Positions 1 to 8,393 are shown, numbered from the stretch's first letter. The stretch: DNA of 17,152 nt from Gammaproteobacteria bacterium UBA4475 (GCA_002389265.1 DGOD01000225.1:1982-19133); one strand, 5' to 3'. Numbers and translations: made by a program. Notes: generated from the letters alone by a model not told the origin.

Positions 1-26
1 TGGCTCAAGTTAATGGCTCAAGTTGA
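1..26. repeat. 13-base tandem direct repeat at window edge
   Basis: Two adjacent 13-base units differ at one position, and the first 11 bases (TGGCTCAAGTT) are identical at 1-11 and 14-24. The repeat lies just downstream of the nqrM stop codon and could continue beyond the window. Frame 1 on the plus strand is open from base 1 to a TGA at 52-54. The repeat may therefore sit in the 3' end of a plus-strand gene, but those 17 codons are too few to recognise. Confidence 0.4.
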
Positions 27-58
27 CCAGGGTGCCTTGATGGGACGACCTTGAAGCC

Positions 59-271
59 TCAGACCTTGCTGGCATCGAAAAATGGCGTCTTGCTGACCTC
101 TTCGCATTTCTGGGTATCACCCCCGCAAAGTTCACAGGTGCCGCCACCTCCCATATTATTCAAGCCACCACAGGTACCCGCTATGGGCTTACGGCCCCGT
201 AACACACCAATCGCCATGCCTGCGACGATCAACAGCAAAATCACAAATGTCAGGAAAAACTCAATCATCAT
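59..271 (-). CDS. nqrM: Na+-NQR maturation factor NqrM
   Basis: This is a 70-residue protein of the NqrM (formerly DUF539) family, needed to assemble the iron site of the Na+-translocating NADH:quinone reductase. Residues 3-24 form one transmembrane helix. They are followed by a basic patch (RGRK) and a Gly-rich segment with four cysteines at about 34, 46, 49 and 56, in the family pattern CGG..N..G...C..C......C. Length and cysteine spacing match the family. The frame is open further upstream, to 454, but that would overlap apbE; an ATG pair at 271 and 268 fits the family N-terminus. The ribosome binding site is weak (AAAAGA), so translation may depend on apbE, whose stop codon lies 55 bases upstream. 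The role in iron delivery is family knowledge; the identity is clear from the cysteine pattern and the apbE neighbour. Confidence 0.9.
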   Translation of the reverse strand: MMIEFFLTFVILLLIVAGMAIGVLRGRKPIAGTCGGLNNMGGGGTCELCGGDTQKCEEVSKTPFFDASKV

Positions 272-316
272 TCTTTTACTCTGTTGAAGACTGCCCACTA
301 TTACTGAGCTTTTAGT

Positions 317-338
317 GCTGAGGGTTTTATTCCTCAGC
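317..338. other. stem-loop between apbE and nqrM
   Basis: A perfect 7-bp inverted repeat (GCTGAGG / CCTCAGC) with an 8-base loop spans the apbE stop codon (327-329). Read on the minus strand it is followed by ACTAAAAG rather than a T-run, so it is not a good terminator for apbE. It could stabilise the upstream mRNA or tune the ratio of apbE to nqrM. Only the inverted repeat is seen; the function is inference. Confidence 0.35.
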
Positions 339-1319
339 TTTAAGATAAGGCCCAAACGCGGTCGAGTATTGTGCCTCGAAACCGGTATCCTGTTTGAGTA
401 TAACAAAGACAGCGAGTCCCTGCGCCTCTGCCAGAGCCAGCCCCCGATCGGCACCCATCACATTAATGGCCGTTGCCAGGCCGTCCGCCAAGGCAGCACT
501 GGGCGCAAGCACCGTCACAGAAGCCAGATTATGGTGAATCGGATAACCCGTTGCTGGATCGATCGTGTGCGAATAACGCACCCCATTACGTTCAAAATAG
601 TTGCGATAATCGCCAGAAGTAGCCATACCCATATCCATCAATTCGACGATTCGATAGGGCATACGCTGATTCGACTCTGGTAGCTCCACGGCGACCCGCC
701 AAGGTTCTTCCTGGGCATTTGCGCCTTTGCTTCGCAACTCTCCGCCAATTTCCACCAGATAGTGCTGAATTCCATGACCATCGAGCAGCTCCGCGAGCTG
801 GTCTACAGCGTAGCCCTTGGCAATGGCGGAAAGGTCAACGTACAAATCCACATCCTTGCGCAGCGCGTCCGCCCGTATCTGCAGGTGTTCGAACCCAATG
901 GTCTCGAGGGTCTCGGTGACTTGCTTGGCCCCAGGCACTTGGTCGGGTTTCGGGTTTGGACCAAAGCCCCAAAGATTCACCAGCGGACCCACAGTGACAT
1001 CAAAACTGCCATCACTAAGGCGATAAATATCCGCAGCCATTTCCAGAACCTCAATAGTCTCAGCGCTGACGGCAAACCATTCGTTCGTGGGTGACTGATT
1101 GAAGCGGGACAGCTCCGAGTCAGGCATATAGGTCGACATCAGGCCATTGATCTCACGTAGCCGAGTCTCTATCTCAGCGGAGAGATTCGCCTGATCGATA
1201 TCAGCCGAGATGACTTTGATGCTGTAGGTCGTGCCCATGGTATTGCCAAAAATCGCCACCTGCTGGGCTTGGTCACAGCCGCCAAGCAACACGATACATA
1301 AAATAATGAGTTTGCGCAC
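327..1319 (-). CDS. apbE: FAD:protein FMN transferase ApbE (lipoprotein)
   Basis: This 330-residue ApbE flavin transferase attaches FMN from FAD to threonines of target proteins, classically NqrB and NqrC of Na+-NQR, on the outer face of the inner membrane. The N-terminus is a lipoprotein signal (hydrophobic residues 3-12, lipobox LGGC) with the lipidated Cys at 15. Visible family motifs, in order, are the start of the domain GTTYSI, DLSAIAKGYAVD, VEIGGELRSKG, ATSGDYRNYF and HTIDPATGYPI. The last two contribute to flavin and metal binding in known structures. The start is GTG at 1319, supported by GGGGA five bases upstream. Length is normal. nqrM follows on the same strand, so the pair looks like an Na+-NQR maturation operon. 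The usual nqrF is not upstream; a divergent gene lies there instead. The substrate is inferred from nqrM next door. Confidence 0.95.
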   Translation of the reverse strand: MRKLIILCIVLLGGCDQAQQVAIFGNTMGTTYSIKVISADIDQANLSAEIETRLREINGLMSTYMPDSELSRFNQSPTNEWFAVSAETIEVLEMAADIYRLSDGSFDVTVGPLVNLWGFGPNPKPDQVPGAKQVTETLETIGFEHLQIRADALRKDVDLYVDLSAIAKGYAVDQLAELLDGHGIQHYLVEIGGELRSKGANAQEEPWRVAVELPESNQRMPYRIVELMDMGMATSGDYRNYFERNGVRYSHTIDPATGYPIHHNLASVTVLAPSAALADGLATAINVMGADRGLALAEAQGLAVFVILKQDTGFEAQYSTAFGPYLKAEE

Positions 1320-1452
1320 AATCGTCCCCGAATAATATTGGCCTCATCATACCGAACTTGGGCACTGGTCATCAGCAATTAGTCACCGTAAACTCCATAG
1401 AATACTGCCGCAAATCGGTATTTAGACCTCCCTGCCATCCAGGATCATCACT

Positions 1453-1926
1453 GTGCAATTACCCAACGCCACCATCGAGTCACTCCAACACGCCTACCAT
1501 ACCTTGATCCCCATCAGTCAACATATGGGCATTCAGGTGGTCAGCTATGATGGCTCGTGCCTGCGAGTCACAGCGCCTCTGGCGAACAACATCAATCATC
1601 AGCAATCCGCCTTCGGCGGTAGCTTATTCTCATTGGTGGCGTTAGCTGGTTGGGGCATCTTGCAACTGAAAACCACTGAACTGGAACTCGATTGCAATAC
1701 GGTGATTGCCGGCGGTGAAGTGGGCTACCACCTGCCCGTCTTTGCAGAACTGGTCTGCGAGTGTCGTCTGCCGGATGACTACGCCGCTTTTGCCAGTCGC
1801 CTGACGGACACAGGCAAGGCTAGCATCTTACTGGACACGGGCATTGTCCTTGATGGCGCCAGCGCCATGACCTTCAGTGGTAAATATGTGGTGCGTCAGA
1901 CTCGCTCAAGCGGCACCGAGATCTAG
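1453..1926 (+). CDS. hotdog-fold thioesterase-like protein (YiiD C-terminal family)
   Basis: This 157-residue single-domain protein resembles the C-terminal hotdog domain of E. coli YiiD. The characteristic segment INHQQSAFGGSLFSLVALAGWG, at about residues 47-68, holds the Asn/Ser/Gly-rich helix start typical of acyl-CoA and acyl-ACP hotdog enzymes. There is no signal peptide or membrane segment, so it is expected in the cytoplasm. It lacks the GNAT domain found at the N-terminus of YiiD. The start is GTG at 1453, with AGGA eight bases before it; no ATG near the start fits better. Its TAG stop shares the bases CTAG with the stop of convergent arsJ. YiiD has been linked to malonyl-ACP decarboxylation, so thioesterase or decarboxylase are both possible; the substrate cannot be told. 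Confidence 0.75.
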   Translation: MQLPNATIESLQHAYHTLIPISQHMGIQVVSYDGSCLRVTAPLANNINHQQSAFGGSLFSLVALAGWGILQLKTTELELDCNTVIAGGEVGYHLPVFAELVCECRLPDDYAAFASRLTDTGKASILLDTGIVLDGASAMTFSGKYVVRQTRSSGTEI

Positions 1927-3107
1927 ACCCGCGAGAAACGGATAGATATCAAGCCTGCCAGCCCCAGCATAAAGCTGGACCACCACAGACAGCCGATCAA
2001 GCCCTGGCTCTGGTAAATCAGCCCCGAGAGCACCGTGCCAGTGAGTCGCCCGCCGGCATTGGCCATGTAATAGAAACCTACATTCTTGGCCATTTCATCG
2101 TGCGCTGACCAAGCCACGATCAAGTATGAATGAACCGCAGAGTTCAGGGCAAAAACAACTCCGAAAACCAGCAGGCCAATGACTACCACCAGATCAGGTT
2201 GCATTCCGGCGCTCAAGAGCATGGCAATACTGGCCGGCACCAGGGCCAGAACAACGACCCAAGTTAATGCAGCGAAGCCATTCGGACCACGGGCTCGGTC
2301 GGCGTGACCTAAGATCAACGGCGCACTGGCTTGAATCAATCCATAACCCATGATCCAGACCGCCATGAAACTGCCGACGGTGACAAACTCCCAGCCGAGA
2401 ACGGCATAGAAATACACCGGCAAAGCCACCACAAACCAGATATCCCTGGCACCGAATAGAAAAAATCGAGCAGCGGCTAGCCAATTTATTAAGGGCTGTG
2501 TGGCAAACACCTGACTGAATGCTGGTTTGGCCTTGGTCTTACCCAAGCCCGATGGCAGCAACCAGGCGCTGACCAGCAAGGCGCAGAACAGTCCTGAAGC
2601 GAGAACCATAAGCGCCCCACGAAAACCAAGCCACTGCATCAGCCCAGCGCCGACAAAGAAACCTAAACCTTTAAGTGCATTTTTTGAGCCTGTGAGCACC
2701 GCCACCCACTTAAACAGGCGCGAGTCACTGGCTTGTGCTGGCAAGAAGAGCTTAACGCTGGCTTTGGCGGCCATTTTATTCAGGTCTTTGGCGATTCCAG
2801 ACAACGCCTGCGCCAACATCACATAACCGACGGACAACCAGAGATCCGGAACCGTCAACATCATCAAGGCAAGAACCTGTAGGCCCATACCCACTAACAT
2901 GGTCAGATTCAGTCCAACCCGGGCACCCAGCCAGCCACCCACTAGATTTGTGACAATGCCAAAGAATTCATAGAAAATGAATAACATGGCCACTTCAAAG
3001 GGAGAGTAGCCCAACAGATGGAAGTACAACACCACCAACATGCGAATCGCGCCATCGGTAAGGGTAAAAGCCCAATAACCGGCAGTCACCACCAGGTAGT
3101 TGCGCAT
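1923..3107 (-). CDS. arsJ: ArsJ, 1-arseno-3-phosphoglycerate efflux transporter (MFS)
   Basis: This 394-residue major facilitator superfamily protein has about 11-12 hydrophobic segments spread over its whole length and no soluble domain. The N-terminus (NYLVVTAGYWAFTLTDGAIR, then YFHLLGYSPFEVAMLF and FFGIVTNLVGGWLG) matches ArsJ transporters as I remember them. In the known system ArsJ exports 1-arseno-3-phosphoglycerate, the unstable product made by GAPDH when arsenate replaces phosphate; this gives resistance to arsenate. The ATG at 3107-3105 overlaps the TGA of the GAPDH gene by one base (TGATG), so translation is probably coupled. It converges on the thioesterase gene with no spacer. Assignment rests on family resemblance plus the GAPDH partner; together they make another MFS role unlikely. 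Confidence 0.87.
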   Translation of the reverse strand: MRNYLVVTAGYWAFTLTDGAIRMLVVLYFHLLGYSPFEVAMLFIFYEFFGIVTNLVGGWLGARVGLNLTMLVGMGLQVLALMMLTVPDLWLSVGYVMLAQALSGIAKDLNKMAAKASVKLFLPAQASDSRLFKWVAVLTGSKNALKGLGFFVGAGLMQWLGFRGALMVLASGLFCALLVSAWLLPSGLGKTKAKPAFSQVFATQPLINWLAAARFFLFGARDIWFVVALPVYFYAVLGWEFVTVGSFMAVWIMGYGLIQASAPLILGHADRARGPNGFAALTWVVVLALVPASIAMLLSAGMQPDLVVVIGLLVFGVVFALNSAVHSYLIVAWSAHDEMAKNVGFYYMANAGGRLTGTVLSGLIYQSQGLIGCLWWSSFMLGLAGLISIRFSRV

Positions 3108-4114
3108 CAGGCGCGCAGGCTCCCGGCCACCCGGTCGAGCAACTCAACCAAGCGATTGACATAGCCCCATTCATTGTCATACCAGGCATAAAGCTTGACC
3201 TGAGTACCATCGATCACCATGGTCGATAGCGCGTCGACAATCACTGACCGCGGGTCCTTAATATAGTCGACGGATACCAAGGGACGCTCTTCATAGCCAA
3301 GAATCCCAGCCAGCTCAGCATTGGCTGCGGCCTGGAAATACCCATTGATCTCGGCGACAGTGACTGGCCGCGCGGCCTCAAATACAAAATCGGTCAGCGA
3401 GGCACCCAGTAACGGTACTCGCACGGCCATGCCATTGAGCTTACCCGTCAGCTCAGGAAAGATGTCAGTGATCGCCTGGGCCGACCCGGTCGTTGTGGGT
3501 ATTAAGGATTGGCCTGCGGCCCGGGCTCGACGCAGATCACGGTGTCCCTTATCGACGAGGGTTTGGGTATTGGTCAACGCGTGAATCGTGGTCATGGTGC
3601 CGTGCCGAATACCCACCTTGGCCTGCATAACCTGAATCACCGGCGCCAAGCAATTTGTCGTACAAGACGCCGCGCTCAGCAAATGATCACGATCAGGCTC
3701 GTAAAGATGATCATTCACACCGTAAACGATATTTAGGGCCCCTTTAGTGGGGGCGGCAACGATCACTTTCTTTACGCCCTGGTCGAAATAGGCCTGCAAA
3801 GCCCCTGGGATCTTATGATGCAACCCTGTGGCTTCGATGACGATATCGCAATCGGACCAATCCGTGGTCGAAATATCTGGCGTTGAGGTATAAGCGACAA
3901 CTTGATCATCGATCAAGAGTGACTCTGCCCGAGTACTCGTGTCATGTTGCCAGGCACCATAAATTGAGTCGAACTTCAGCAGGTGGGCTGACCCCAAGGC
4001 ATCAGTTGCCGTTTCATTAACCCGAATCAGCTCATAGCCTGGCCGTTGCCAGCCAACTCGACAACTGAGCCTTCCCATTCGGCCAAAGCCATTAATTCCT
4101 ACCGTTACCGACAT
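3107..4114 (-). CDS. ArsJ-associated glyceraldehyde-3-phosphate dehydrogenase
   Basis: This 335-residue GAPDH has an N-terminal Rossmann motif ([10 protein letters not shown], residues 7-16). The catalytic Cys151 lies in SAASCTTNC and the base His178 in TTIHALT; the C-terminal WYDNEWGY signature is also present. The protein should therefore be active. Because it sits directly before arsJ with a one-base overlap, it is best read as the arsenate-module GAPDH that forms 1-arseno-3-phosphoglycerate from glyceraldehyde-3-phosphate, arsenate and NAD+. The segments [20 protein letters not shown] and [12 protein letters not shown] also differ from the usual glycolytic wording (for example RAA, HLLKYDS.HG). 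The ATG at 4114 has GGGAG six bases upstream. A role in central glycolysis cannot be excluded but is less likely in this context. Confidence 0.87.
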   Translation of the reverse strand: MSVTVGINGFGRMGRLSCRVGWQRPGYELIRVNETATDALGSAHLLKFDSIYGAWQHDTSTRAESLLIDDQVVAYTSTPDISTTDWSDCDIVIEATGLHHKIPGALQAYFDQGVKKVIVAAPTKGALNIVYGVNDHLYEPDRDHLLSAASCTTNCLAPVIQVMQAKVGIRHGTMTTIHALTNTQTLVDKGHRDLRRARAAGQSLIPTTTGSAQAITDIFPELTGKLNGMAVRVPLLGASLTDFVFEAARPVTVAEINGYFQAAANAELAGILGYEERPLVSVDYIKDPRSVIVDALSTMVIDGTQVKLYAWYDNEWGYVNRLVELLDRVAGSLRA

Positions 4115-4267
4115 CGCCAGCTCCCGCTGCTAAAGTTTTTATTGTCTATTTCGTCGCCCAAAGGCAACGTTTGATCAACTGCCAAGGGAGGGATTTTTAC
4201 CTCAGACTATCGAACAGCGCAAATCTGTGATTGAATCCACCCACAATTTTCAAGAAGCTGATTTAAC
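4115..4267. promoter_or_regulatory. divergent intergenic region, GAPDH-arsJ versus SPOR lipoprotein-selAB
   Basis: This 153-base spacer must hold the start signals for two divergent operons. I see no convincing sigma70 promoter on either strand. A perfect 8-base palindrome, TTGATCAA, lies at 4171-4178 and could be part of a repressor site. I cannot match it to a known ArsR operator. Confidence 0.35.
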
Positions 4268-5044
4268 ATGCCTGCACGGATCACCTACACCGCCATTTTC
4301 CTGATCCCTTTGCTACTCACCGGCTGCCAGACCGTCAATAACTCGATTGACGCGATTGGCGGAATCTTCTCCAACAAGCAGGCTAAAAACTGCACAGGAG
4401 AGAACTGTGAGGCGGAGAGTCTCCTCGATAACCGTGAGACTAAACAGAACTGGTACTGCTACGGCACAACAAAAGAAGCAGATTGGGACTGTCAGAACGA
4501 GCCCGATCAAACCAAAATCGTCCCAATCACCAATGAGACCCGCAGCGCACCTATGGAAACGTCCATATGGCCTGCCGCCACAGTTGTCGACCAAAGCTTA
4601 GCAGAAGTGACTGTAGCGCCTGTGACCGATACCCAGCCATCAGACCTTGCCCCAAGTAGTGTAGCAGATAGCCTAGCAGCAGATAGCACGGCTGCCGTTG
4701 ATGATGCGCTCGAGGCGTCCAATGGGCCAACGACCAGCACTTCGAACATTCTCGATCAGCCCGCTAATTACTATACGGTGCAGCTGATTGCCATGAAAGA
4801 AGAGCTGAACATTCTCAACTACGCCCGCCTTAACGGTCTCGATGACCCCCTCTACGTTCAGATTATTGCCGAGGGCGCGCCCTGGTATGTCTTGTTATTA
4901 GACATATACCCTGATCAGGCCACTGCTGATCTGGCAAAGGACCAATGGGTCCGCGCCAAAAGTCTCAAAGTGGTCCCCTGGATACGACGTCTAGGCCCGC
5001 TGCAGGACGCTATCAGACAGGTCATGGATGAGAACGAGGGCTGA
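4268..5044 (+). CDS. SPOR-domain lipoprotein with four-cysteine N-terminal segment
   Basis: This 258-residue lipoprotein has a signal peptide at residues 1-19 with lipobox LLTGC, Cys20 being lipidated. Next comes a segment with four more cysteines (42, 47, 64, 75), including WYCYG...DWDC. Residues 80-165 are Ser/Thr/Ala/Asp-rich and of low complexity, likely a disordered linker. The C-terminal part, about 168-243 (YYTVQLIA...YVQII...PWYVLLLDIY), fits a SPOR domain, a fold that binds denuded glycan strands of peptidoglycan at division sites. It is probably an outer-membrane or periplasmic lipoprotein. The stop is seven bases before the chosen selA start, so it is likely in one operon with selA and selB, an odd partner. 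The ATG has only a weak upstream AAGAAG. The function of the cysteine segment is unknown to me. Confidence 0.75.
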   Translation: MPARITYTAIFLIPLLLTGCQTVNNSIDAIGGIFSNKQAKNCTGENCEAESLLDNRETKQNWYCYGTTKEADWDCQNEPDQTKIVPITNETRSAPMETSIWPAATVVDQSLAEVTVAPVTDTQPSDLAPSSVADSLAADSTAAVDDALEASNGPTTSTSNILDQPANYYTVQLIAMKEELNILNYARLNGLDDPLYVQIIAEGAPWYVLLLDIYPDQATADLAKDQWVRAKSLKVVPWIRRLGPLQDAIRQVMDENEG

Positions 5045-5051
5045 CTCGCAC

Positions 5052-6485
5052 ATGAACACGGTAAATCCCAGGACTAGGTTACCGGCTGTAGACCGCCTGT
5101 TATCCGCCTCAGCCAGTCAAAATCTGATCCTTGAGTATGGCCGCTCAGCCGTGACCAATGCTATTCGCGCAGCTCTCACGGCCTTGCGCGCTGAGTTGAC
5201 GGTCAATCCGGACCTTGCGTTACCGGATGCCGAAGAACTCATCAACTCGATCGCTGAAAAATTCCACCAGAGCCAAGTCAACCGACTGCGTCCGGTGGTC
5301 AACCTCACGGGCACAGTACTCCACACCAACCTCGGCCGAGCGATTCTACCCACCTCCGCGATTGAGCGCCTGGCAGAGATTTTGGGTGCGGCCAGCAACC
5401 TTGAATTTGACCTGCAAACCGGCAAACGCGGCGATCGAGATGCTGCTGTGGAGGCACTGATTTGTGAAATCACGGGCGCAGAAGCAGCAACAATCGTCAA
5501 CAACAATGCCGCCGCCGTCCTGCTCGTGCTGCAGACGCTGGGACGAGACCGGGAAATACCGGTGTCACGAGGTGAGTTGGTCGAGATCGGCGGATCATTC
5601 CGTATACCGGAGATCATGGCGAGCTCTGGCTGCCGGCTGGTCGAGGTCGGCGCCACCAATCGCACCCATCTGGAAGACTTTTCCCGAGTCATCAACAGTC
5701 AAACTGCGCTGCTAATGAAGGTCCATACTAGCAACTACGAAATTAAAGGTTTTACCAAATCAATACCTGACGCCGATCTTGCTGCGCTGGCCCATGAGTA
5801 CCAGCTGCCCTTCGTGAATGATCTGGGCAGTGGCACCCTCGTCGATCTGAGTCGCTACGGTCTACCTTTTGAGCCCACAGCCCAGGCTGCTTTGGCGCAA
5901 GGCGCCGATCTGGTGACCTTCAGCGGCGACAAGCTACTGGGTGGACCTCAGGCAGGTATTATCGTGGGTCGTCGCGATCTCATCGACCAACTGAAATCGA
6001 ACCCGCTAAAACGCGCCCTGCGAGTCGACAAGATGACGATGGTGACCCTGTTCGAAGTGCTCAAGCTTTACCTGCACCCCGAGACACTGGTCGCTAACCT
6101 ACCGACCCTGCACTACCTGACTCGGCCTACGGCAACGCTGCACGAACTGGCCCGCGAGTTACACGCCGCGATGGTGCCAGCGCTCAAACACATCGCTCAG
6201 GTCGAAATTATCGAATGCTTAAGTCAGATTGGCAGTGGCTCCCTGCCGCTGGAAAGACTACCCAGCTATGGTCTGGCCCTGCAGCCCATCAATGCGTCTG
6301 GATCTAATCAGGCCTTACAGGCCCTATCTTCAGCATTTCGAGCCTTGCCTAAACCGGTCATCGGCAGAATCCATGATAATCAATTGATCTTTGATCTAAG
6401 AACCCTAAACCATCCAGACCAGATTCTCAGCCAATTAGCGCAGCTTGTTAACACCCTCGATTCTGCTGGGTCTGCAGCCTCGTGA
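5052..6485 (+). CDS. selA: L-seryl-tRNA(Sec) selenium transferase SelA
   Basis: SelA is a pyridoxal-phosphate enzyme that turns Ser-tRNA(Sec) into Sec-tRNA(Sec) using selenophosphate. This copy has 477 residues, close to the 463 of E. coli. It shows the N-terminal RLPAVDRLL motif, then NLTGTVLHTNLGRA (84-97), GATNRTHLEDF (200-210), VNDLGSG (255-261) and the PLP-lysine motif TFSGDKLLGGPQAG, with Lys294 as the likely Schiff-base residue. The frame is open from an ATG at 5028, but that lies inside the lipoprotein gene and adds eight residues not seen in the family. The ATG at 5052 aligns with the E. coli N-terminus and has GAGG 12 bases before it. selB overlaps its end by four bases. No sign of decay is seen. 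Confidence 0.95.
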   Translation: MNTVNPRTRLPAVDRLLSASASQNLILEYGRSAVTNAIRAALTALRAELTVNPDLALPDAEELINSIAEKFHQSQVNRLRPVVNLTGTVLHTNLGRAILPTSAIERLAEILGAASNLEFDLQTGKRGDRDAAVEALICEITGAEAATIVNNNAAAVLLVLQTLGRDREIPVSRGELVEIGGSFRIPEIMASSGCRLVEVGATNRTHLEDFSRVINSQTALLMKVHTSNYEIKGFTKSIPDADLAALAHEYQLPFVNDLGSGTLVDLSRYGLPFEPTAQAALAQGADLVTFSGDKLLGGPQAGIIVGRRDLIDQLKSNPLKRALRVDKMTMVTLFEVLKLYLHPETLVANLPTLHYLTRPTATLHELARELHAAMVPALKHIAQVEIIECLSQIGSGSLPLERLPSYGLALQPINASGSNQALQALSSAFRALPKPVIGRIHDNQLIFDLRTLNHPDQILSQLAQLVNTLDSAGSAAS

Positions 6486-8371
6486 TCATTGCCACTTCAG
6501 GCCATGTAGATCATGGCAAAACCTTATTGGTACATGCCATTACCGGTATCGAGACAGATCGCCTTGAGGAAGAAAAGGCCCGAGGCCTGACAATCGATCT
6601 AGGCTTTGCCTACACGACTATCGATGATATGCGCATCGGCTTTATCGATGTGCCAGGCCACATCAAGTTCATCAGCAATATGTTAGCTGGCGTCAGCGCC
6701 ATTGATTTTGGCCTGCTGGTTATTGCAGCAGACGATGGCCCTATGCCTCAAACAGCCGAACACTTGGCGATCCTGAACCTAATAGGCATCAAACAAGGTG
6801 CGGTAGTACTCACTAAAATTGACCGAGTGGCACCCGAGCGTATCGCCGCTGCTCAAAAAGAAATACAGGCCCTGACCCGCGGCACCTTTCTCAAGGACGC
6901 TAAAGTATTCCCCGTTTCTGGCACGCAACTCACTGGCATTAACGAACTCACTGCCTTTTTGGTCAAAACTGCCCGAAGCTTGCAGCGACACCAACAGCAT
7001 GGCCATTTTCGTCTGGCCATAGACCGATCTTTTTCCGTTAAGGGAGCTGGCCAGGTCGTGACCGGCTCGGTGATCTCGGGGCAAGTACAGATGAATGATG
7101 AGTTGATACTTGCGCCCCAGGGTGTACCTGTCAGAGTACGCTCAATTCATCGTCAGAATGAAGCCGCAGAAGAAGGCCAACCAGGTGATCGTTGCGCGAT
7201 TAATATCGCCGGTAACGATCTCGCTCGGGCTCAACTCCATAGAGGCAACTACCTCACCAGCAACCCTCATCACCAAGTCACTAGCCGCTGCGATATTCTC
7301 GCCACTTTGCTACCCTCTGAAATTCTGGGTTTGAAGCAATCAACACCCGTGCACATTCATTGCGGCGCCAACCATGTCACTGGCAGATTGATCACATTGG
7401 AGAGCCAAGGGCTTGCGCCCGGCGAAACTGCCCTCGCACAGATGATTCTCGCCGAACCTATCAACCTGTGGTTTGGAGACCAATTAATCATTCGTGACCA
7501 GTCGGCAGCACGGACTCTTGGCGGCGGCCGTGTGCTCGACCCTACAGCACCAGGGCGCGGCCGCACGAACTCAAGGAGGTTGGCAGAACTGCGCCTTCTC
7601 GCCGAGCAGAGACCCCTGACCGAGACTCTCGAACATTGGCTTCAAGCCCAGCCCGAAGGCAGCAGTCGCGCCCAACTGACTCGTCAATTCAATTTAACAG
7701 ACACTGAAATAGACAGGTTGCTTGCGGCCAACACCTTTATTGAAAACAAGCATGGTATTATCGCTCCAGCTATTCTCCAGCAACATCAACAGCAAACCCT
7801 GACAGCGATCGAACGGTGGCAAACAGCCAACCCGCAACAACCCGGGTTGCCCATTCAGCAAATCTCTAGCCTGATCCGCATCAACAATGGTTTGCTTAGT
7901 CTTTGTCTGGATCTTCTAATTAAAGACAAGCGTCTCGCGCTGGCTGGCAATCTTTACCGACTACCAAACCATGCGGCGCAATTAAGCCAGCCTCTGATAT
8001 CCCTATGGACCAGCGTCGAGCCTATATTGGCTAAAGACCCAACGAAACCACCGGTACTTCACGAACTCGCCAAGCAGATCAATATGGAGCCGGTCCCAGC
8101 GAGCAAGCTGCTGAATCAACTAGTCGGTGCCGGCTTTTTGGTCAGGCCTGTTGCTAATCGCTACTTCTTGCCTGCCGGCGTGGAGCGTTTAAGAGAACTC
8201 GTGACCGAGACCGCACAACGCAGCGATGCGCAAGGGTTTGGTGTTGCTGACTTCAGAGACAGTTGTGGCATAGGTCGCAATCTCTGCATTGAAATACTCG
8301 AGTATTTTGACCGAACTGGAGTGACCCAAAGAATCGGCGATCGGCGCAAACTTCGAAACCCCGGAATATAA
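6482..8371 (+). CDS. selB: selenocysteine-specific elongation factor SelB
   Basis: SelB is the GTPase that carries Sec-tRNA(Sec) to UGA codons marked by a SECIS hairpin. The protein has 629 residues (E. coli 614). The GTP-binding motifs are GHVDHGKT (7-14), DVPGH (56-60) and TKID (111-114). The segment [19 protein letters not shown] (27-45) is a SelB hallmark. Translation-factor beta-barrel domains follow to about 350. The C-terminal part, about 360-629, fits the winged-helix repeats that bind the SECIS RNA. The start is GTG at 6482, overlapping the selA TGA as GTGA, so translation is coupled. The sequence looks intact, implying that the cell makes selenoproteins. None of them, and neither selC nor selD, is in this window. 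Confidence 0.95.
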   Translation: MIIATSGHVDHGKTLLVHAITGIETDRLEEEKARGLTIDLGFAYTTIDDMRIGFIDVPGHIKFISNMLAGVSAIDFGLLVIAADDGPMPQTAEHLAILNLIGIKQGAVVLTKIDRVAPERIAAAQKEIQALTRGTFLKDAKVFPVSGTQLTGINELTAFLVKTARSLQRHQQHGHFRLAIDRSFSVKGAGQVVTGSVISGQVQMNDELILAPQGVPVRVRSIHRQNEAAEEGQPGDRCAINIAGNDLARAQLHRGNYLTSNPHHQVTSRCDILATLLPSEILGLKQSTPVHIHCGANHVTGRLITLESQGLAPGETALAQMILAEPINLWFGDQLIIRDQSAARTLGGGRVLDPTAPGRGRTNSRRLAELRLLAEQRPLTETLEHWLQAQPEGSSRAQLTRQFNLTDTEIDRLLAANTFIENKHGIIAPAILQQHQQQTLTAIERWQTANPQQPGLPIQQISSLIRINNGLLSLCLDLLIKDKRLALAGNLYRLPNHAAQLSQPLISLWTSVEPILAKDPTKPPVLHELAKQINMEPVPASKLLNQLVGAGFLVRPVANRYFLPAGVERLRELVTETAQRSDAQGFGVADFRDSCGIGRNLCIEILEYFDRTGVTQRIGDRRKLRNPGI

Positions 8372-8393
8372 ACAAAGAACCGCAGGAAAGCCC

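Noticed and set aside
272..454. N-terminal extension of nqrM to 454
   Set aside because: It overlaps the end of apbE in another frame and is not hydrophobic. The family protein begins at the ATG pair 268-271.
1320..1452. Divergent promoters between apbE and the thioesterase gene
   Set aside because: TATGAT (minus strand) and TAGAAT (plus strand) resemble -10 elements, but neither has an acceptable -35 hexamer at 16-18 bases, so I do not call them.
4115..4267. Possible selC (tRNA-Sec) in the spacer near selA
   Set aside because: No long acceptor stem, TTCGA-type T loop or extended variable arm can be seen here or in the other spacers.
5028..5051. Earlier in-frame ATG for selA
   Set aside because: It lies inside the lipoprotein gene and adds eight residues not matching SelA. 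The ATG at 5052 gives the family N-terminus.
5117..5695. 192-residue open frame antisense to selA
   Set aside because: Arg/Ser-rich composition with no known motif; the plus strand is a clear selA. It is a reading-frame shadow.
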